Source of the DNA: Actinoplanes sp. SE50/110
GTDB lineage: Bacteria > Actinomycetota > Actinomycetes > Mycobacteriales > Micromonosporaceae
NCBI RefSeq assembly: GCF_900119315.1
Contig: NZ_LT827010.1
Coordinates: forward strand, 9,046,001-9,110,000
Direction: 5' to 3'
DNA: 64,000 nt
A model generated the notes under the pieces. The model was not told the DNA's origin and did not search any database. It saw only the letters and a list, made by a program, of their open reading frames with translations. Numbering within the stretch: position 1 is the first letter of the stretch; each line of letters begins with the position of its first letter. Positions 41,903 through 50,988 of this stretch are shown in pieces. The position numbers and the translations under genes are program-made.

Positions 41903-43333
41903 ATGGAGGAGAAGCAGACGCCGCGTGCCAGGGATCCGCGGGCGCCCTTCAGTGCGCCGGAGGCGGAGCAGGCCGGTGGGGGGCGGGGGCGGCGCGGGGC
42001 GCCGCCGGCCGTTACTTTCCAGCCGCCTCGGCCTGGGGTCAGTGCTGAAGGTCACCCTTCCGGGGCTTCTTCCGGTACGCCGGAGGACAGCGAACCGCCG
42101 CGGCCGGCAGCCAAAGCCGCGGGGCGGGCCGCCAGGACTTCCAGGGCCGCGCGCACCGTGGCGCCGGTGGACAACGGGGCGGCCGGAGCGGCCGACGGGC
42201 AGCCGGAGCGGGCTGCGGACGGGACGGGCGCTGCGCGGAAGGCGCCGGTCAAGAAGGTGGCGCCGCGGTCCCGGGCGGCGGCGAAGGCGGTGCCCGCTGC
42301 GAATGATCAGGCGGCGACCGGTGACCCGGCGGCTGCCGAGACGGTCAAGCGGGTGGCGCGGCCCCGGAAAGCAGCCGCGGGCAAGCCGCCGGCGAGCAAG
42401 ATGCCAGCGAGTGGAGCACCGGAAGCGGTGAAAGCGGACCGGACCCCGACCACGGCGGAAGCGGACCAGCCGGCGACCGCCACGGCACCGGCCATGACCG
42501 CACCGGCACCGGCCACAACGGAGACCGACCAGGCCGCGGCCACCACGACGCCGGGCACGGCAGAGGCGGATCGGGTCACAGACGCCGCGACACCGGGCAC
42601 GGCAGAGGCGGACCAGGTCACAGACGCCGCGACACCGGGCACGGCAGAGGCGGACCAGGTCACAGACGCCGCGACACCGGGCACGGCAGAGGCGGATCGG
42701 GTCACAGACGCCGCGACACCGGGCACGGCAAAGGTGTACGCGGTCGGTGCGAGCAGGACGCCGGTGGTGGGCAACGCCGCGGAGCGGTTGCACTGGGCGG
42801 TGGCGGATCAGATCGTGGTGGATCTGTGGCCTCGGCTGGTAGCGGAGCCGCGGGACGCAGCGCGGATTCTGGCTGAGGCGGCGGTGCAGACCCTGGGGCC
42901 GCGCGCGGCGGCGTGGGCGGCTCGGACCCGGGCCGCTTATCCGGCGGCTACACCGCAGGGGCTGGCACGACTGGCGACGGCGCAGTCTGTCCGCGCGGCG
43001 GAGCGGCGGGGGATCCTCAGCGCGCTGTCCGGGACGTACGCGCCGATCGCTCTTGTCGCCTCGGCCGCGTTGACGCACGCGGACCTGGTGTTGCATGTCG
43101 CCGCGGCGTATGGGGTCGATCCGACGGATCCGGAGCGTGCGGCGGAGCTGGTGGTGCTGCTGCCCAGCTATCGGGGCGGTGCGGCGTGGGCGGCGCTGCG
43201 GCTGGCCGATCGGGCCTTCCCGGGGGCGAGCATGCTCGGCGCGGTGCTCGGCGGGCGGAACACGGCCGAGGCGGTGGCGGTCCGCGCGGAGCGGCGGTAC
43301 GGGTGGTACGCGAGCCGCAGGTCGCAGGAGTAG
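41903..43333 (+). CDS. EcsC-like domain protein with long low-complexity N-terminus
   Basis: A 476-residue protein. Residues about 1-270 are Ala/Pro/Lys/Thr-rich and disordered, including four copies of a 14-residue unit TPGTAEADQVTDAA. Residues about 285-475 resemble the EcsC family (VADQIVVDLWPRLVAEPRDA, SALTHADLVLHVAAAYGVDPTDPE, YGWYASRR). EcsC proteins are membrane-associated and poorly understood. ATG 41903 is chosen since the frame upstream runs through the tRNA. The Lys/Ala-rich stretch (APVKKVAPRSRAAAKAV) resembles nucleic-acid-binding tails but may be only a flexible linker. Confidence 0.75.
   Translation: MEEKQTPRARDPRAPFSAPEAEQAGGGRGRRGAPPAVTFQPPRPGVSAEGHPSGASSGTPEDSEPPRPAAKAAGRAARTSRAARTVAPVDNGAAGAADGQPERAADGTGAARKAPVKKVAPRSRAAAKAVPAANDQAATGDPAAAETVKRVARPRKAAAGKPPASKMPASGAPEAVKADRTPTTAEADQPATATAPAMTAPAPATTETDQAAATTTPGTAEADRVTDAATPGTAEADQVTDAATPGTAEADQVTDAATPGTAEADRVTDAATPGTAKVYAVGASRTPVVGNAAERLHWAVADQIVVDLWPRLVAEPRDAARILAEAAVQTLGPRAAAWAARTRAAYPAATPQGLARLATAQSVRAAERRGILSALSGTYAPIALVASAALTHADLVLHVAAAYGVDPTDPERAAELVVLLPSYRGGAAWAALRLADRAFPGASMLGAVLGGRNTAEAVAVRAERRYGWYASRRSQE
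42548..42715 (+). repeat. 42-bp tandem repeat, four copies, in the EcsC-like gene
   Basis: Four nearly identical in-frame 42-bp units start at 42548, 42590, 42632 and 42674, with a partial fifth unit after. Near-identity at the DNA level points to recent slippage expansion. Confidence 0.9.
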
Positions 43334-43373
43334 CAGCCTCGCGGCGAAGCCCCGGAAACGACGACCCGGACGG

Positions 43374-43440
43374 GGCCGGAGATGGCGAACCCCGGGCGGA
43401 GCCGGAGATGGCGAACCCCGGGCGGAGCCGGAAGTGGCGG
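43374..43440. repeat. 27-bp tandem repeat in intergenic DNA
   Basis: Two identical 27-bp units (from 43374 and 43401, core GGAGATGGCGAACCCCGGGC) are followed by a degenerate third. They lie between the EcsC-like gene and the CPBP protease gene. Confidence 0.75.
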
Positions 43441-43533
43441 AGCCGGAGACCACCCCGGGCGGGCCCGAAGTGGCAGCACCGGGAAACGACGAGCCCGGGC
43501 CGGCCCGGAAATCGCGGCGCCCGGAACGAACGG

Positions 43534-44307
43534 CTACGGGTGGAGCCAGGTGAGCCAGGAGTCCGGAAGCAGGTCATAGCCGACGAAGGCGGTGATGTCG
43601 AGGATGCTGTGGGCCACGATCAACGGCATCACCCGCTTGGTACGCAGATAAAAGAACGCGAAAATCACCCCCATCACGATATTTCCGACGAATCCGCCAA
43701 AGCCTTGGTACAGGTGGTACGACCCCCGCAGCACCGCCGACCCCGCGACGATCCACCCGGTCGACACCTCCAGCTGCCGCAGCCGGGTCGTCAGATACCC
43801 CACCACCAGCACCTCTTCGAGCACCGCGTTCTGCACCGCCGACAGCACGAGCACCGGCACCGCCCACCAGTAGGGCTGCAACGCCGACGGCACGATCTGC
43901 GCCGACACCCCGAGCTTGATCGCCGCGTACACCAGCAACAACCCGGGGAGGCCGATGCCGGCGGCCAGGCCGGCGCCCCAGCCCGCATCGAATCCCGGGC
44001 GCCGGAAGTCGATGCCGAGGTCTCGGCCGGGCCGGATGCCGTCGCGGCGCAGGAGATACCACGCCAAAGCCACCGGTACCAGGTCGAAGAAGATGTTCAG
44101 CACCTGGTACGTGAGGTCCAGGTAGGGACGGGGCGACATCGGCGCGTTGAGTGTCGCGGTGTGGCTGGCCAGCGGTTTGCCGTCGGTGAGCTTGGCGGTC
44201 AGCGACACGATCGACCAGATCGCCGACTGCCCGAGCGACAGCAGCAGGACGATGGCGATCTCGGCGGGGTACGCCGATCGGGTGGACCGCTGGCCTTCTA
44301 GAGTCAC
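43534..44307 (-). CDS. CPBP-family intramembrane metalloprotease
   Basis: A 257-residue membrane protein with about seven hydrophobic segments. CPBP (Abi/Rce1-like) motifs are AVLEEVLVVGYL (the EE motif), RGSYHLYQG (Arg and His) and the final HSILD. It probably cleaves or binds membrane proteins or peptides. The start is GTG 44307. The start MTLEGQRS is taken because the next GTG upstream is out of frame. A stand-alone gene, convergent with the EcsC-like gene. In other bacteria this family includes bacteriocin-immunity proteins; here nothing indicates the substrate. Confidence 0.88.
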   Translation of the reverse strand: MTLEGQRSTRSAYPAEIAIVLLLSLGQSAIWSIVSLTAKLTDGKPLASHTATLNAPMSPRPYLDLTYQVLNIFFDLVPVALAWYLLRRDGIRPGRDLGIDFRRPGFDAGWGAGLAAGIGLPGLLLVYAAIKLGVSAQIVPSALQPYWWAVPVLVLSAVQNAVLEEVLVVGYLTTRLRQLEVSTGWIVAGSAVLRGSYHLYQGFGGFVGNIVMGVIFAFFYLRTKRVMPLIVAHSILDITAFVGYDLLPDSWLTWLHP

Positions 44308-44413
44308 GCGCCCACTCTACGAGGGCACAAAATCGGTCATATAGACAAGCGGCACGTGACGAGTCGCACTCTGCGTACGTCGTGTTCCCGACTGTGCTGA
44401 CCACCCTGAATGC

Positions 44414-45523
44414 ATGGGAGACCTCGCACGCTTGCTCAAGGAGAGCTGGAGCCTCGTCGAGGAGCATCAGGACAAGGTGGCCGGCTATTTCTACGCCCGG
44501 ATGTTCCTGTCCTACCCGGATCTGCGGGACCTCTTCCCGGTGCAGATGGACGTGCAGCGCACCCGGCTGCTGCACGCGATCGTGACCGCGGTGCAGACCC
44601 TGGAGGACCCCGAGCGGTTCGAGGACTACCTGCGGTCGCTGGGGCGCGACCACCGGAAGTTCCACGTGCTGCCCGAGCACTACGAGGTGGTGGGTGGCGC
44701 GTTGATCGAGTCGATGCGGGCGTTCGCCGGCGAGCAGTGGGGGGTCGAGTACGACCAGGCGTGGGCCGACGCGTACGCGGTGATCGCCGCCAAGATGCTG
44801 GCCGGCGCGGAGTCTGATCAGAATCCGCCGTACTGGTACGGCGAGGTGGTGCAGCACGAGCGCCGGTCGCACGACATCGCGGTCTTCACGGTGCTGCCGA
44901 TGCAGCCGCTGGAGTATCGCGCCGGGCAGTACCTGAGCGTGGAGGCGAGCCCGTACCAGCCGCGGCTGTGGCGTACGTACTCGCCGGCGAACGCGCCGCG
45001 CCGGGACAACACGCTGGAGTTCCATGTGCGGGCGCTCGGCGCCGGCTGGGTGTCCAGCGCTCTGGTCCGCAAGCTGAAGGTGGGCGACATGATCAAACTG
45101 GCCGCGCCGATGGGCTCGATGACCCTGGATCGAAGATCGACCCGGGACGCCGTGTTCGTGGCCGGGGGCACCGGGCTGGCCCCGATCAAGTCGCTGCTGG
45201 AGGAGCTGACCCGGTACAACCGGACCCGCTGGGTGCACGTCTTCTTCGGCGCGCGGACCCGCGAGGACCTGTACGACCTGGCCGACCTGAATCGGCTCGC
45301 CGCCCGTTACCCCTGGCTGTCGGTGGTGACCGCGTGCAGCGACGACCCGACCTTCCCCGGCGAGAACGGCAACATCTCGGATGTGGTCGCCCGGTACGGC
45401 CCGTGGAACGAGCACGACTTCTTCGTCTCCGGCTCCGGCCCGATGGTCAAGGCGACCCTGCGGACGCTGGCCGAGCTGCAGGTCCCGTCGATCCGGATCA
45501 AGTACGACGCGTTCAGCGACTGA
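44414..45523 (+). CDS. Flavohaemoprotein (globin plus FAD/NAD(P)H reductase)
   Basis: A 369-residue protein. The globin domain (about 1-130) has the proximal His in DHRKFHVLPEHYEVVGG. The reductase part has FAD-binding RTYSPAN, then GWVSSALVRKLKVGD and nicotinamide-binding GGTGLAPIKSLLEEL and FVSGSGPM. Such proteins oxidise nitric oxide to nitrate or reduce other small oxidants. It is slightly shorter than enteric Hmp but matches actinobacterial members. ATG 44414 is the first plausible start. It is convergent with the deformylase fusion gene, and their stop codons are adjacent. Confidence 0.9.
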   Translation: MGDLARLLKESWSLVEEHQDKVAGYFYARMFLSYPDLRDLFPVQMDVQRTRLLHAIVTAVQTLEDPERFEDYLRSLGRDHRKFHVLPEHYEVVGGALIESMRAFAGEQWGVEYDQAWADAYAVIAAKMLAGAESDQNPPYWYGEVVQHERRSHDIAVFTVLPMQPLEYRAGQYLSVEASPYQPRLWRTYSPANAPRRDNTLEFHVRALGAGWVSSALVRKLKVGDMIKLAAPMGSMTLDRRSTRDAVFVAGGTGLAPIKSLLEELTRYNRTRWVHVFFGARTREDLYDLADLNRLAARYPWLSVVTACSDDPTFPGENGNISDVVARYGPWNEHDFFVSGSGPMVKATLRTLAELQVPSIRIKYDAFSD

Positions 45524-47053
45524 TCAGTAGTCCCAGGGGCGGCCGGTCTGCTGGTACTGCGCGACCGGGACGAGTTTCGCGTCGCTCTTCATCCGGTCGA
45601 CGTAGAGCCGGCCCTCCAGGTGGTCGATCTCGTGGCCGACCAGCCGGGCCAGCGCCCGCTCGAAGACGGTCACCACCCGGGCGCCGTCGAAGCGGGCGTG
45701 TTCCACCTCGATCCGCAGCGGCCGGACGACCAGGCCGCGGTAGTCGAAGAAGGACAGGCACCCCTCGTACTGCTCGTCGCGGGCCGCCGACTCGCCGACC
45801 ACCCGCGGGTTGAGCAGCACCACCGGCTCGATCTCCCGGTCCGGCGCGCGGACCACGGCGGCCGCCACCGGCAGGCCGATCTGCGGGGCGGCCAGACCCA
45901 CCCCCTTGCTGAACTCGTGCAGATCCTCCAGCTGCGCCAGCGAGGTGAGCAGCCGGGTGACCGTCTCCCGGGCGGCCGGCGCCTCGCGCGGGAGCTGGAA
46001 GTGACGGGCCCGCTGCCGGAGCAGGTCGGAGCCGCGCTGGATGATCCCGATCCCGCGCATCCGGTGTGAGGCGCGGGGCAGCACCGGCTCGGCCGGGGCC
46101 AGATCGTCGTGGACGGGGGCGTCGGCGCCACGGAACCGCCACTCGAGGCGGTACCGGGCGTTCAACAAAGGCTGGTCAGTGGACCACTCGAAAATGGCGC
46201 GACCTCCCTCGTTGCGGCGTTCCAGCGGGGTCCGGACCGGGACCTCCGCGTTCAGGGACACCTCGACGCCCCAGACCTGGGGTTCGAAGCGTTCCGGAAG
46301 ATTCAGGCGGACGGTGAGCGAGCGGGTCGGCAGGCGGACCGCCCGCTGGAACCACTGGCCCCACTTCTCCTCGCCGACCGTGTACGCGTACTGGATCGTG
46401 GTGCGCTCGCCCGGGTAGAGCGGGAACTGGCCGCGCTCGTTGGCGAACAGCAGCCAGATCTCCTTGGCGGCGTCCCGGTCGAGCTTGACCCGCCACCGCA
46501 TCGGCTCGGCGGCGTCACCCTCGCCGGCGACCGCGTGGACGTCCAGTTCCTCGAAGGTGAGCGGGTTCTCCCGGTGGTGGCGGTTGGAGCCGGTCGGATC
46601 GTTCGGATACCGGTCGACGGCCATCTTGACCAGGTACCGGGTGACCGGTTCGACGCCGGCGTTGTAGAGCGAGCGGAGCACCCGGCACCGGTACGCGCCG
46701 TCGGTGTAGGCCAGCTCGGCGATCTCCCGCTCGACCACCAGGCCGGCGCCGGGCGGCAGCCACTGGGACCGCACCGGCGAGTCGCGGTGCGGGCCCGGGG
46801 TGCGGGCGTGGCGAAGCTCGTCGTACTCCTGGAAGCGCTGCCAGATCGCGCCGCCCGCGCCGAGCACCGCCTCGGCCCGGCGGGCGAAGTCCTCGGTCGG
46901 TTTGTGCCGGCGGCCCTCGACGTGGCTGACGTAGGAGGGATCGAAGCCCATGCGCGCGGCGAGCTGCTTCTTGGTCATCCCGCGCTCCACCCGCCATTGC
47001 GCAAGCGCCGAGACGAATTGGTCTGCGGCCCGCTCGACGGGCGAGGTGGTCAT
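45524..47053 (-). CDS. Peptide deformylase fused to an XRE-type DNA-binding domain
   Basis: A 509-residue fusion. Residues about 10-70 are an XRE helix-turn-helix (GMTKKQLAARMGFDPSYVSH VEGRRHKP). Residues about 80-320 are a beta-rich middle domain (VTRYLVKMAVDRYP, WGQWFQRAVRLPTRS) common to this actinobacterial group. Residues about 370-505 are a peptide deformylase with all three motifs: GVGLAAPQ (about 386), EGCLS (about 430, metal Cys) and HEIDH (about 472). It should remove formyl groups from N-terminal Met, or act on a specialised substrate. GTG 47056 is an alternative start; AGGGGA is upstream. A DNA-binding deformylase is unusual. Confidence 0.88.
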   Translation of the reverse strand: MTTSPVERAADQFVSALAQWRVERGMTKKQLAARMGFDPSYVSHVEGRRHKPTEDFARRAEAVLGAGGAIWQRFQEYDELRHARTPGPHRDSPVRSQWLPPGAGLVVEREIAELAYTDGAYRCRVLRSLYNAGVEPVTRYLVKMAVDRYPNDPTGSNRHHRENPLTFEELDVHAVAGEGDAAEPMRWRVKLDRDAAKEIWLLFANERGQFPLYPGERTTIQYAYTVGEEKWGQWFQRAVRLPTRSLTVRLNLPERFEPQVWGVEVSLNAEVPVRTPLERRNEGGRAIFEWSTDQPLLNARYRLEWRFRGADAPVHDDLAPAEPVLPRASHRMRGIGIIQRGSDLLRQRARHFQLPREAPAARETVTRLLTSLAQLEDLHEFSKGVGLAAPQIGLPVAAAVVRAPDREIEPVVLLNPRVVGESAARDEQYEGCLSFFDYRGLVVRPLRIEVEHARFDGARVVTVFERALARLVGHEIDHLEGRLYVDRMKSDAKLVPVAQYQQTGRPWDY

Positions 47054-47219
47054 CACGGATGTCCCCTTCGCGACGGCACCCTCAGTGTCACCGGCATCGG
47101 GCGTCCGAACGGGGCTAGAGGCACGTTGCCGACAGGTATCTTGACAAAACCGGCAGGTCCAACACGCTACGTTAGGTAACCATTGCGCTGGGTATTCGAC
47201 CGAATGGTCCCTGCTAGGG

Positions 47220-47238
47220 GTTGGTGAGGCTACCCTTA
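47220..47238 (+). promoter_or_regulatory. Candidate iron box (IdeR/DmdR type)
   Basis: GTTGGTGAGGCTACCCTTA matches about 14 of 19 positions of the actinobacterial iron box TTAGGTTAGGCTAACCTAA. It lies about 45 bases before the start of a FhuF-like gene, which is a logical target. A second, weaker element GTTAGGTAAC is at 47171-47180. Confidence 0.5.
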
Positions 47239-47283
47239 GCCGAGTACTCTCGGTCCGGTGAAGTGGGAGAAGTTGGTGAGCGC

Positions 47284-48066
47284 GTGACCGTCACCCTGGA
47301 ACGTGTCGGCTCCCGCCCGCTCGCGCCCGTCAGCGCCACCCTCGCCGGCATGTTCGGCGGGGTGCAGGTGCCCTCGCTCGCTCCCGGCCTGATCGTCTCC
47401 GAGCAGGCCGGATGGACGCCCGCCACCCACCTCGCCGGCCCCGGTCTCAGCCCGCTGCTCGCCTCCGCCGGCCGCCGGTGGAACGCGCAGCCACACGCCG
47501 CCGCGGCCCTCGCCTGGAAGGCGTACACCTACTGGGCGGTGCTGCCCGCCGTCCTCGGATGGGCCTCGGCCCGTCGCGTCCCGCTGATCACCGCCGGTAA
47601 CGTCCTGACGAATCACGACAACCCGACCGTGATGATCACGCTGGGTCTACGGGCCGGCATCCCGGTCGCCGTGCTGCCCACCGACCCGCTGGCTCTCAGC
47701 GGACACCCCGACGCGGTGGTCGTGCCCGACGAGACCGCCCTGCTCGCCGAGTTCCGCCGGGCGGTGCTCGACGAGCACCTGACGCCGCTGCTCGACGCCA
47801 TCCACCAGCGGGTCCGTCTGGGGAAACGGCCGCTGCTCGGGTCGCTCGCCTCCGGCATCGCCTACGGGGTCCTGCGATCGGCCGACACGGTGCCGGGCTC
47901 CTCGGCGGAGTCGATCGAGAAACTCCTCGGGGTGCTCGGGATCCGGGACCTGATCGACCTCGCGCCCGGGGCGAACGGGCGGCTTGAGGTGCAGCGCAAG
48001 ACTTGCTGCCTGGCTTTCACACTGCCGAAGCCGAAGCTGTGCCCGGGGTGCTGCATCAAGCCGTGA
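47284..48066 (+). CDS. FhuF-like (2Fe-2S) ferric-siderophore reductase
   Basis: A 260-residue protein. The central region (AAAALAWKAYTYWAVLPAVLGW) and the C-terminal cysteine cluster CCLAF...KLCPGCCI match the FhuF family, which reduces ferric siderophores in the cytoplasm using a [2Fe-2S] centre ligated by the terminal cysteines. GTG 47284 is preferred, because a TTG start at 47221 would place the candidate iron box inside the coding region. No siderophore transport genes are adjacent. Regulation by iron is inferred from the box. Confidence 0.78.
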   Translation: MTVTLERVGSRPLAPVSATLAGMFGGVQVPSLAPGLIVSEQAGWTPATHLAGPGLSPLLASAGRRWNAQPHAAAALAWKAYTYWAVLPAVLGWASARRVPLITAGNVLTNHDNPTVMITLGLRAGIPVAVLPTDPLALSGHPDAVVVPDETALLAEFRRAVLDEHLTPLLDAIHQRVRLGKRPLLGSLASGIAYGVLRSADTVPGSSAESIEKLLGVLGIRDLIDLAPGANGRLEVQRKTCCLAFTLPKPKLCPGCCIKP

Positions 48067-48246
48067 CGGCGGCTGTTTGCGGTTTATCGGATTACGGCCG
48101 CGTGCATCTGTAATCCGGCATTCCCTCGATCCGCCTGATTCCGGATCCGCCGGGAGCCGGGCGAGCAAGATCGGCGAGCGATTCGCGGCCGCGTCGCTCC
48201 AGGATCCGCGGCCGACTCCCGACGCGGGGCTTTCCGGATCCGCCGT

Positions 48247-48460
48247 CGACTTGCGAGCCACGGGATGACGGGTGGGGTCAACCAGAGGAAGCGGCTTCCG
48301 CAAGGGTCGTCATCGACTTGCGGACCGTCCGATGCCGGGTGCAGCCGGCCAGAGAATCAGCCTCTGCAAGGTCCGCGGTCGACTTACCGGCCGATGGATG
48401 CCGGGTTCATCCGGCCAACGGAAGTGGCCTCCGCAAGGCTCGCGGTTGACTTGCGACCGC
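48247..48460. repeat. Imperfect 67-bp tandem repeat, non-coding
   Basis: A CGACTTGCG landmark recurs at 48247, 48314, 48380 (as CGACTTACC) and 48447 (TGACTTGCG), with matching GCAAGG and CCGG(C/G) landmarks between, so the period is 66-67 bp over three to four units. The period is not a multiple of three and frames are broken, so it is probably non-coding. It lies in the 650-bp gap between the FhuF-like gene and the next gene; the remainder of that gap shows nothing. Confidence 0.7.
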
Positions 48461-48720
48461 TGCGCGTCGCGATCGACGGCTCGGCGGTACGTCGTGAAGC
48501 TCCCGCCGCGCTCAGCCTGGAAGCCGCGGCAAGCCGGCGCCGCGATCGTCGGCAGGGCAGGACGGTGGCCGGCCGGAGGAGACGGCAGAGCCGGCGGGAT
48601 TGCCGGGTTGGCTATTCACCGCACGACGCAACCGGCCCCGGGAACTGATGTCGTCGGCGGACCGGTCGGCAGGTCTCGCCCCCCGACCACGGATTTGAGG
48701 GCCGGGGGCGGAGGGGTCGG

Positions 48721-50709
48721 TCAGCTGGTGGCGTCCGCGGTGATGACCGCGTCGGGGTTGTCGACCAGGTTGCGGACGTCCCACAGCCAGACGCCGCCGG
48801 TCCAGGTCGGGCGGAAGCCCAGCAGGTCGGACATGGTGCGGAGCATCTCGATGTCGCGGGTCTGCGGGGTGAGGACCACGACGCCGGCTTTCCAGTAGCG
48901 GAGGTCGGCCAGGGTCATCTCGCGGCGGGCCGGGGAGACCTCGGGGGTCGGGTTGCCCTGCCGGATCGAGGACATCAGGCCGCTGGTGGGCCGCCACGGC
49001 GGGGCGAACGCCGCGGTGTGGTCGGTCGGGTCCTGCGGGTTCTGGTTCGGCAACAGCGCGTACGCGCCGGCGATCCGCATGTCGAGCTTGGTGTACGCGC
49101 TCCAGCGCAGCGGGTCGGGGTAGTAGCTGTCCGGCAGCGGCAGGGTGACGACGGTGTGGTTGTCGTCGACGTAGTGCCGCCACTGGCCGGAGGTCACGAA
49201 GGACGGAACCGTCTCCATCTTCACCGTGTCGAGCTGGTGCGGGATGAGCGGGACCAGAGCCATCGCGACCGCGGTGATCATCGCGACCCGGATCGGGCCG
49301 CGGGTCTGCGGCTGGGTGCGGACCAGTTCCGCGGCACGCTGGCAGCCGAGCGCCAGGACGATGCCGACGATCGGCGCGATCGCCATCGCGAAGCGGGTCG
49401 GGACGGCCGAGTCGAACACCGGAAGGTGATGCAGAAACGACCAGATTCCCGGTACGCCGGTGTCCGCCCCGTTGAGCCGGATGTTCGGTCCGAGCGAGAT
49501 CGCCGCGAAGAGCAGCCCGAGGCCGCCGAGCGTGAGTGCGGCGGCGCTGCGCCGGAGCCAGAGCACCAGGCCGAAGAAGAGGATGACCAGTCCCCAGCCG
49601 AAGAACGCGTTCTGCTCGGACGGGTTCTGCGCCAGGGTCAGCGGAACCTCGAGATTCCCGGCCACCGAGTGCGTCGAATAGGCGGTGAAGGACGCCAGAT
49701 CGGAGCCGAAACTGCGCACGTATTCGGACAGGCCCTTGTACGACTGGGGGCCGGCGAACTGCACGCTCAACGGGTAGGCGAGCACCGCCAGGGTGACCGA
49801 GCCGGCCACGATCAGCCCGCGCAGGAAGGCGAACGGCTCGCTGCGGTGCCGGCGGACCCGGACCAGCCCCATGACCAGACAGAAGACGCCGACGCCGACC
49901 GCGGTCATGAAGAGGATCTCGAGGTTGATGAAGGCCTGCCAGATCAGCATGCCGGCGAGCAGCAGGCCGTTGCGGACCGCCCGGCCCGGGACGCGCAGCT
50001 CCAGCGTCCGCCAGATGATCACCGGGACCAGGAACTGCGAGACGATGTTCGGGTGGCCGTTGGCGTGCGCGATCATGCTCGGCGCGAACGTGGCGAACAG
50101 CGCGCCCACCCAGGCCGCCAGCCGCGAGCCGACCAGGCGGCGGGAGAGCACCAAATACCATGAGGTACCGGTTAATGCCAATGCGCCGGTGAGAAATACG
50201 TTGAACGCCACATGCGGCCCGAACAGAAGAGTGACCGGCGTCAGTGGCAACGAAACGGCCAACGCCGAGGTGTTGGCCATCATGTTCACCCCATCGGGGT
50301 AATTCATGCGATCCGAGAAGAACGGATATACGCCATCCGTGAGCACGCGGGCACCGTGCGCCAGCATCCACTCGAAGAAAGCCTGATCCTGCGGATCATC
50401 GCGCAACTCATGATCAAGATTGAGCCACAACGGGGCGGTGACGAAGAGCGCGACGGCCAGGAAACTGGCTATCGCCACCACGTCGCGCCAGGTCGGCACC
50501 CGCCACAGAGGACGGCGGCGAACAGGCGCTTCAGCCTGCTCAGCGGTGTTTTCCCCGGCGGGCGCGGGGGAGGTCGGCGCGGCGGTGATGAGGCCGCCAC
50601 CCAGTGCCAGCAGCTCGGCGTCCAGGTCCTCGGCTGCGGTCAACTGGCGGGGCGGCAGAACGTTCTCACCGGCCGTCTGGCCCGTCGAGTCAAAACCCGT
50701 AATCGTCAT
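48721..50709 (-). CDS. Large polytopic membrane protein, GT-C glycosyltransferase-like
   Basis: A 662-residue protein. After a soluble N-terminus (about 80 residues) there are about ten membrane helices between residues 85 and 470, with the acidic loop DHELRDDPQDQAFFEWMLAH after the first helix, in the position where GT-C enzymes carry catalytic acidic residues. The C-terminal 180 residues are extracytoplasmic (HYVDDNHTVVTLPLPDSYYP). Such proteins transfer sugars from lipid-linked donors to envelope polymers or proteins. ATG 50709 is the likely start (MTITGFDSTG). Divergent from a methyltransferase gene. Acceptor unknown. Confidence 0.8.
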   Translation of the reverse strand: MTITGFDSTGQTAGENVLPPRQLTAAEDLDAELLALGGGLITAAPTSPAPAGENTAEQAEAPVRRRPLWRVPTWRDVVAIASFLAVALFVTAPLWLNLDHELRDDPQDQAFFEWMLAHGARVLTDGVYPFFSDRMNYPDGVNMMANTSALAVSLPLTPVTLLFGPHVAFNVFLTGALALTGTSWYLVLSRRLVGSRLAAWVGALFATFAPSMIAHANGHPNIVSQFLVPVIIWRTLELRVPGRAVRNGLLLAGMLIWQAFINLEILFMTAVGVGVFCLVMGLVRVRRHRSEPFAFLRGLIVAGSVTLAVLAYPLSVQFAGPQSYKGLSEYVRSFGSDLASFTAYSTHSVAGNLEVPLTLAQNPSEQNAFFGWGLVILFFGLVLWLRRSAAALTLGGLGLLFAAISLGPNIRLNGADTGVPGIWSFLHHLPVFDSAVPTRFAMAIAPIVGIVLALGCQRAAELVRTQPQTRGPIRVAMITAVAMALVPLIPHQLDTVKMETVPSFVTSGQWRHYVDDNHTVVTLPLPDSYYPDPLRWSAYTKLDMRIAGAYALLPNQNPQDPTDHTAAFAPPWRPTSGLMSSIRQGNPTPEVSPARREMTLADLRYWKAGVVVLTPQTRDIEMLRTMSDLLGFRPTWTGGVWLWDVRNLVDNPDAVITADATS

Positions 50710-50988
50710 AGCATCGGCGAGCCTAACCGAGGTGGGGAAGAGTTCCACGATGAGCGGCCGCAGCGTGATAGAGACGATATGTACGCGTGTTTTCCGCGTG
50801 TCCATGGATCAACGCCAGAGGCGGCGAGGTGTGACGCGGAACCCAACGGACTACCCGCGGCGCCTATGTCTCAATCAGGCCAAAAAATCGCCGTGCCCCG
50901 GCGGTCAACTTTCGGATAGCGGCGACAGATGGTTAACTTCACCGGTCCTGCTGTCAGCACAGATCGGCAAGATGAGGGAACCTCACCT

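Noticed and set aside
43534..45415. Long minus-strand frame continuous with the CPBP protease region
   Set aside because: It is a different frame from the protease and runs antisense to the flavohaemoprotein gene; composition is shadow-like.
48247..48460. CRISPR array
   Set aside because: Units are long, imperfect and directly joined, without unique spacers or nearby cas genes.
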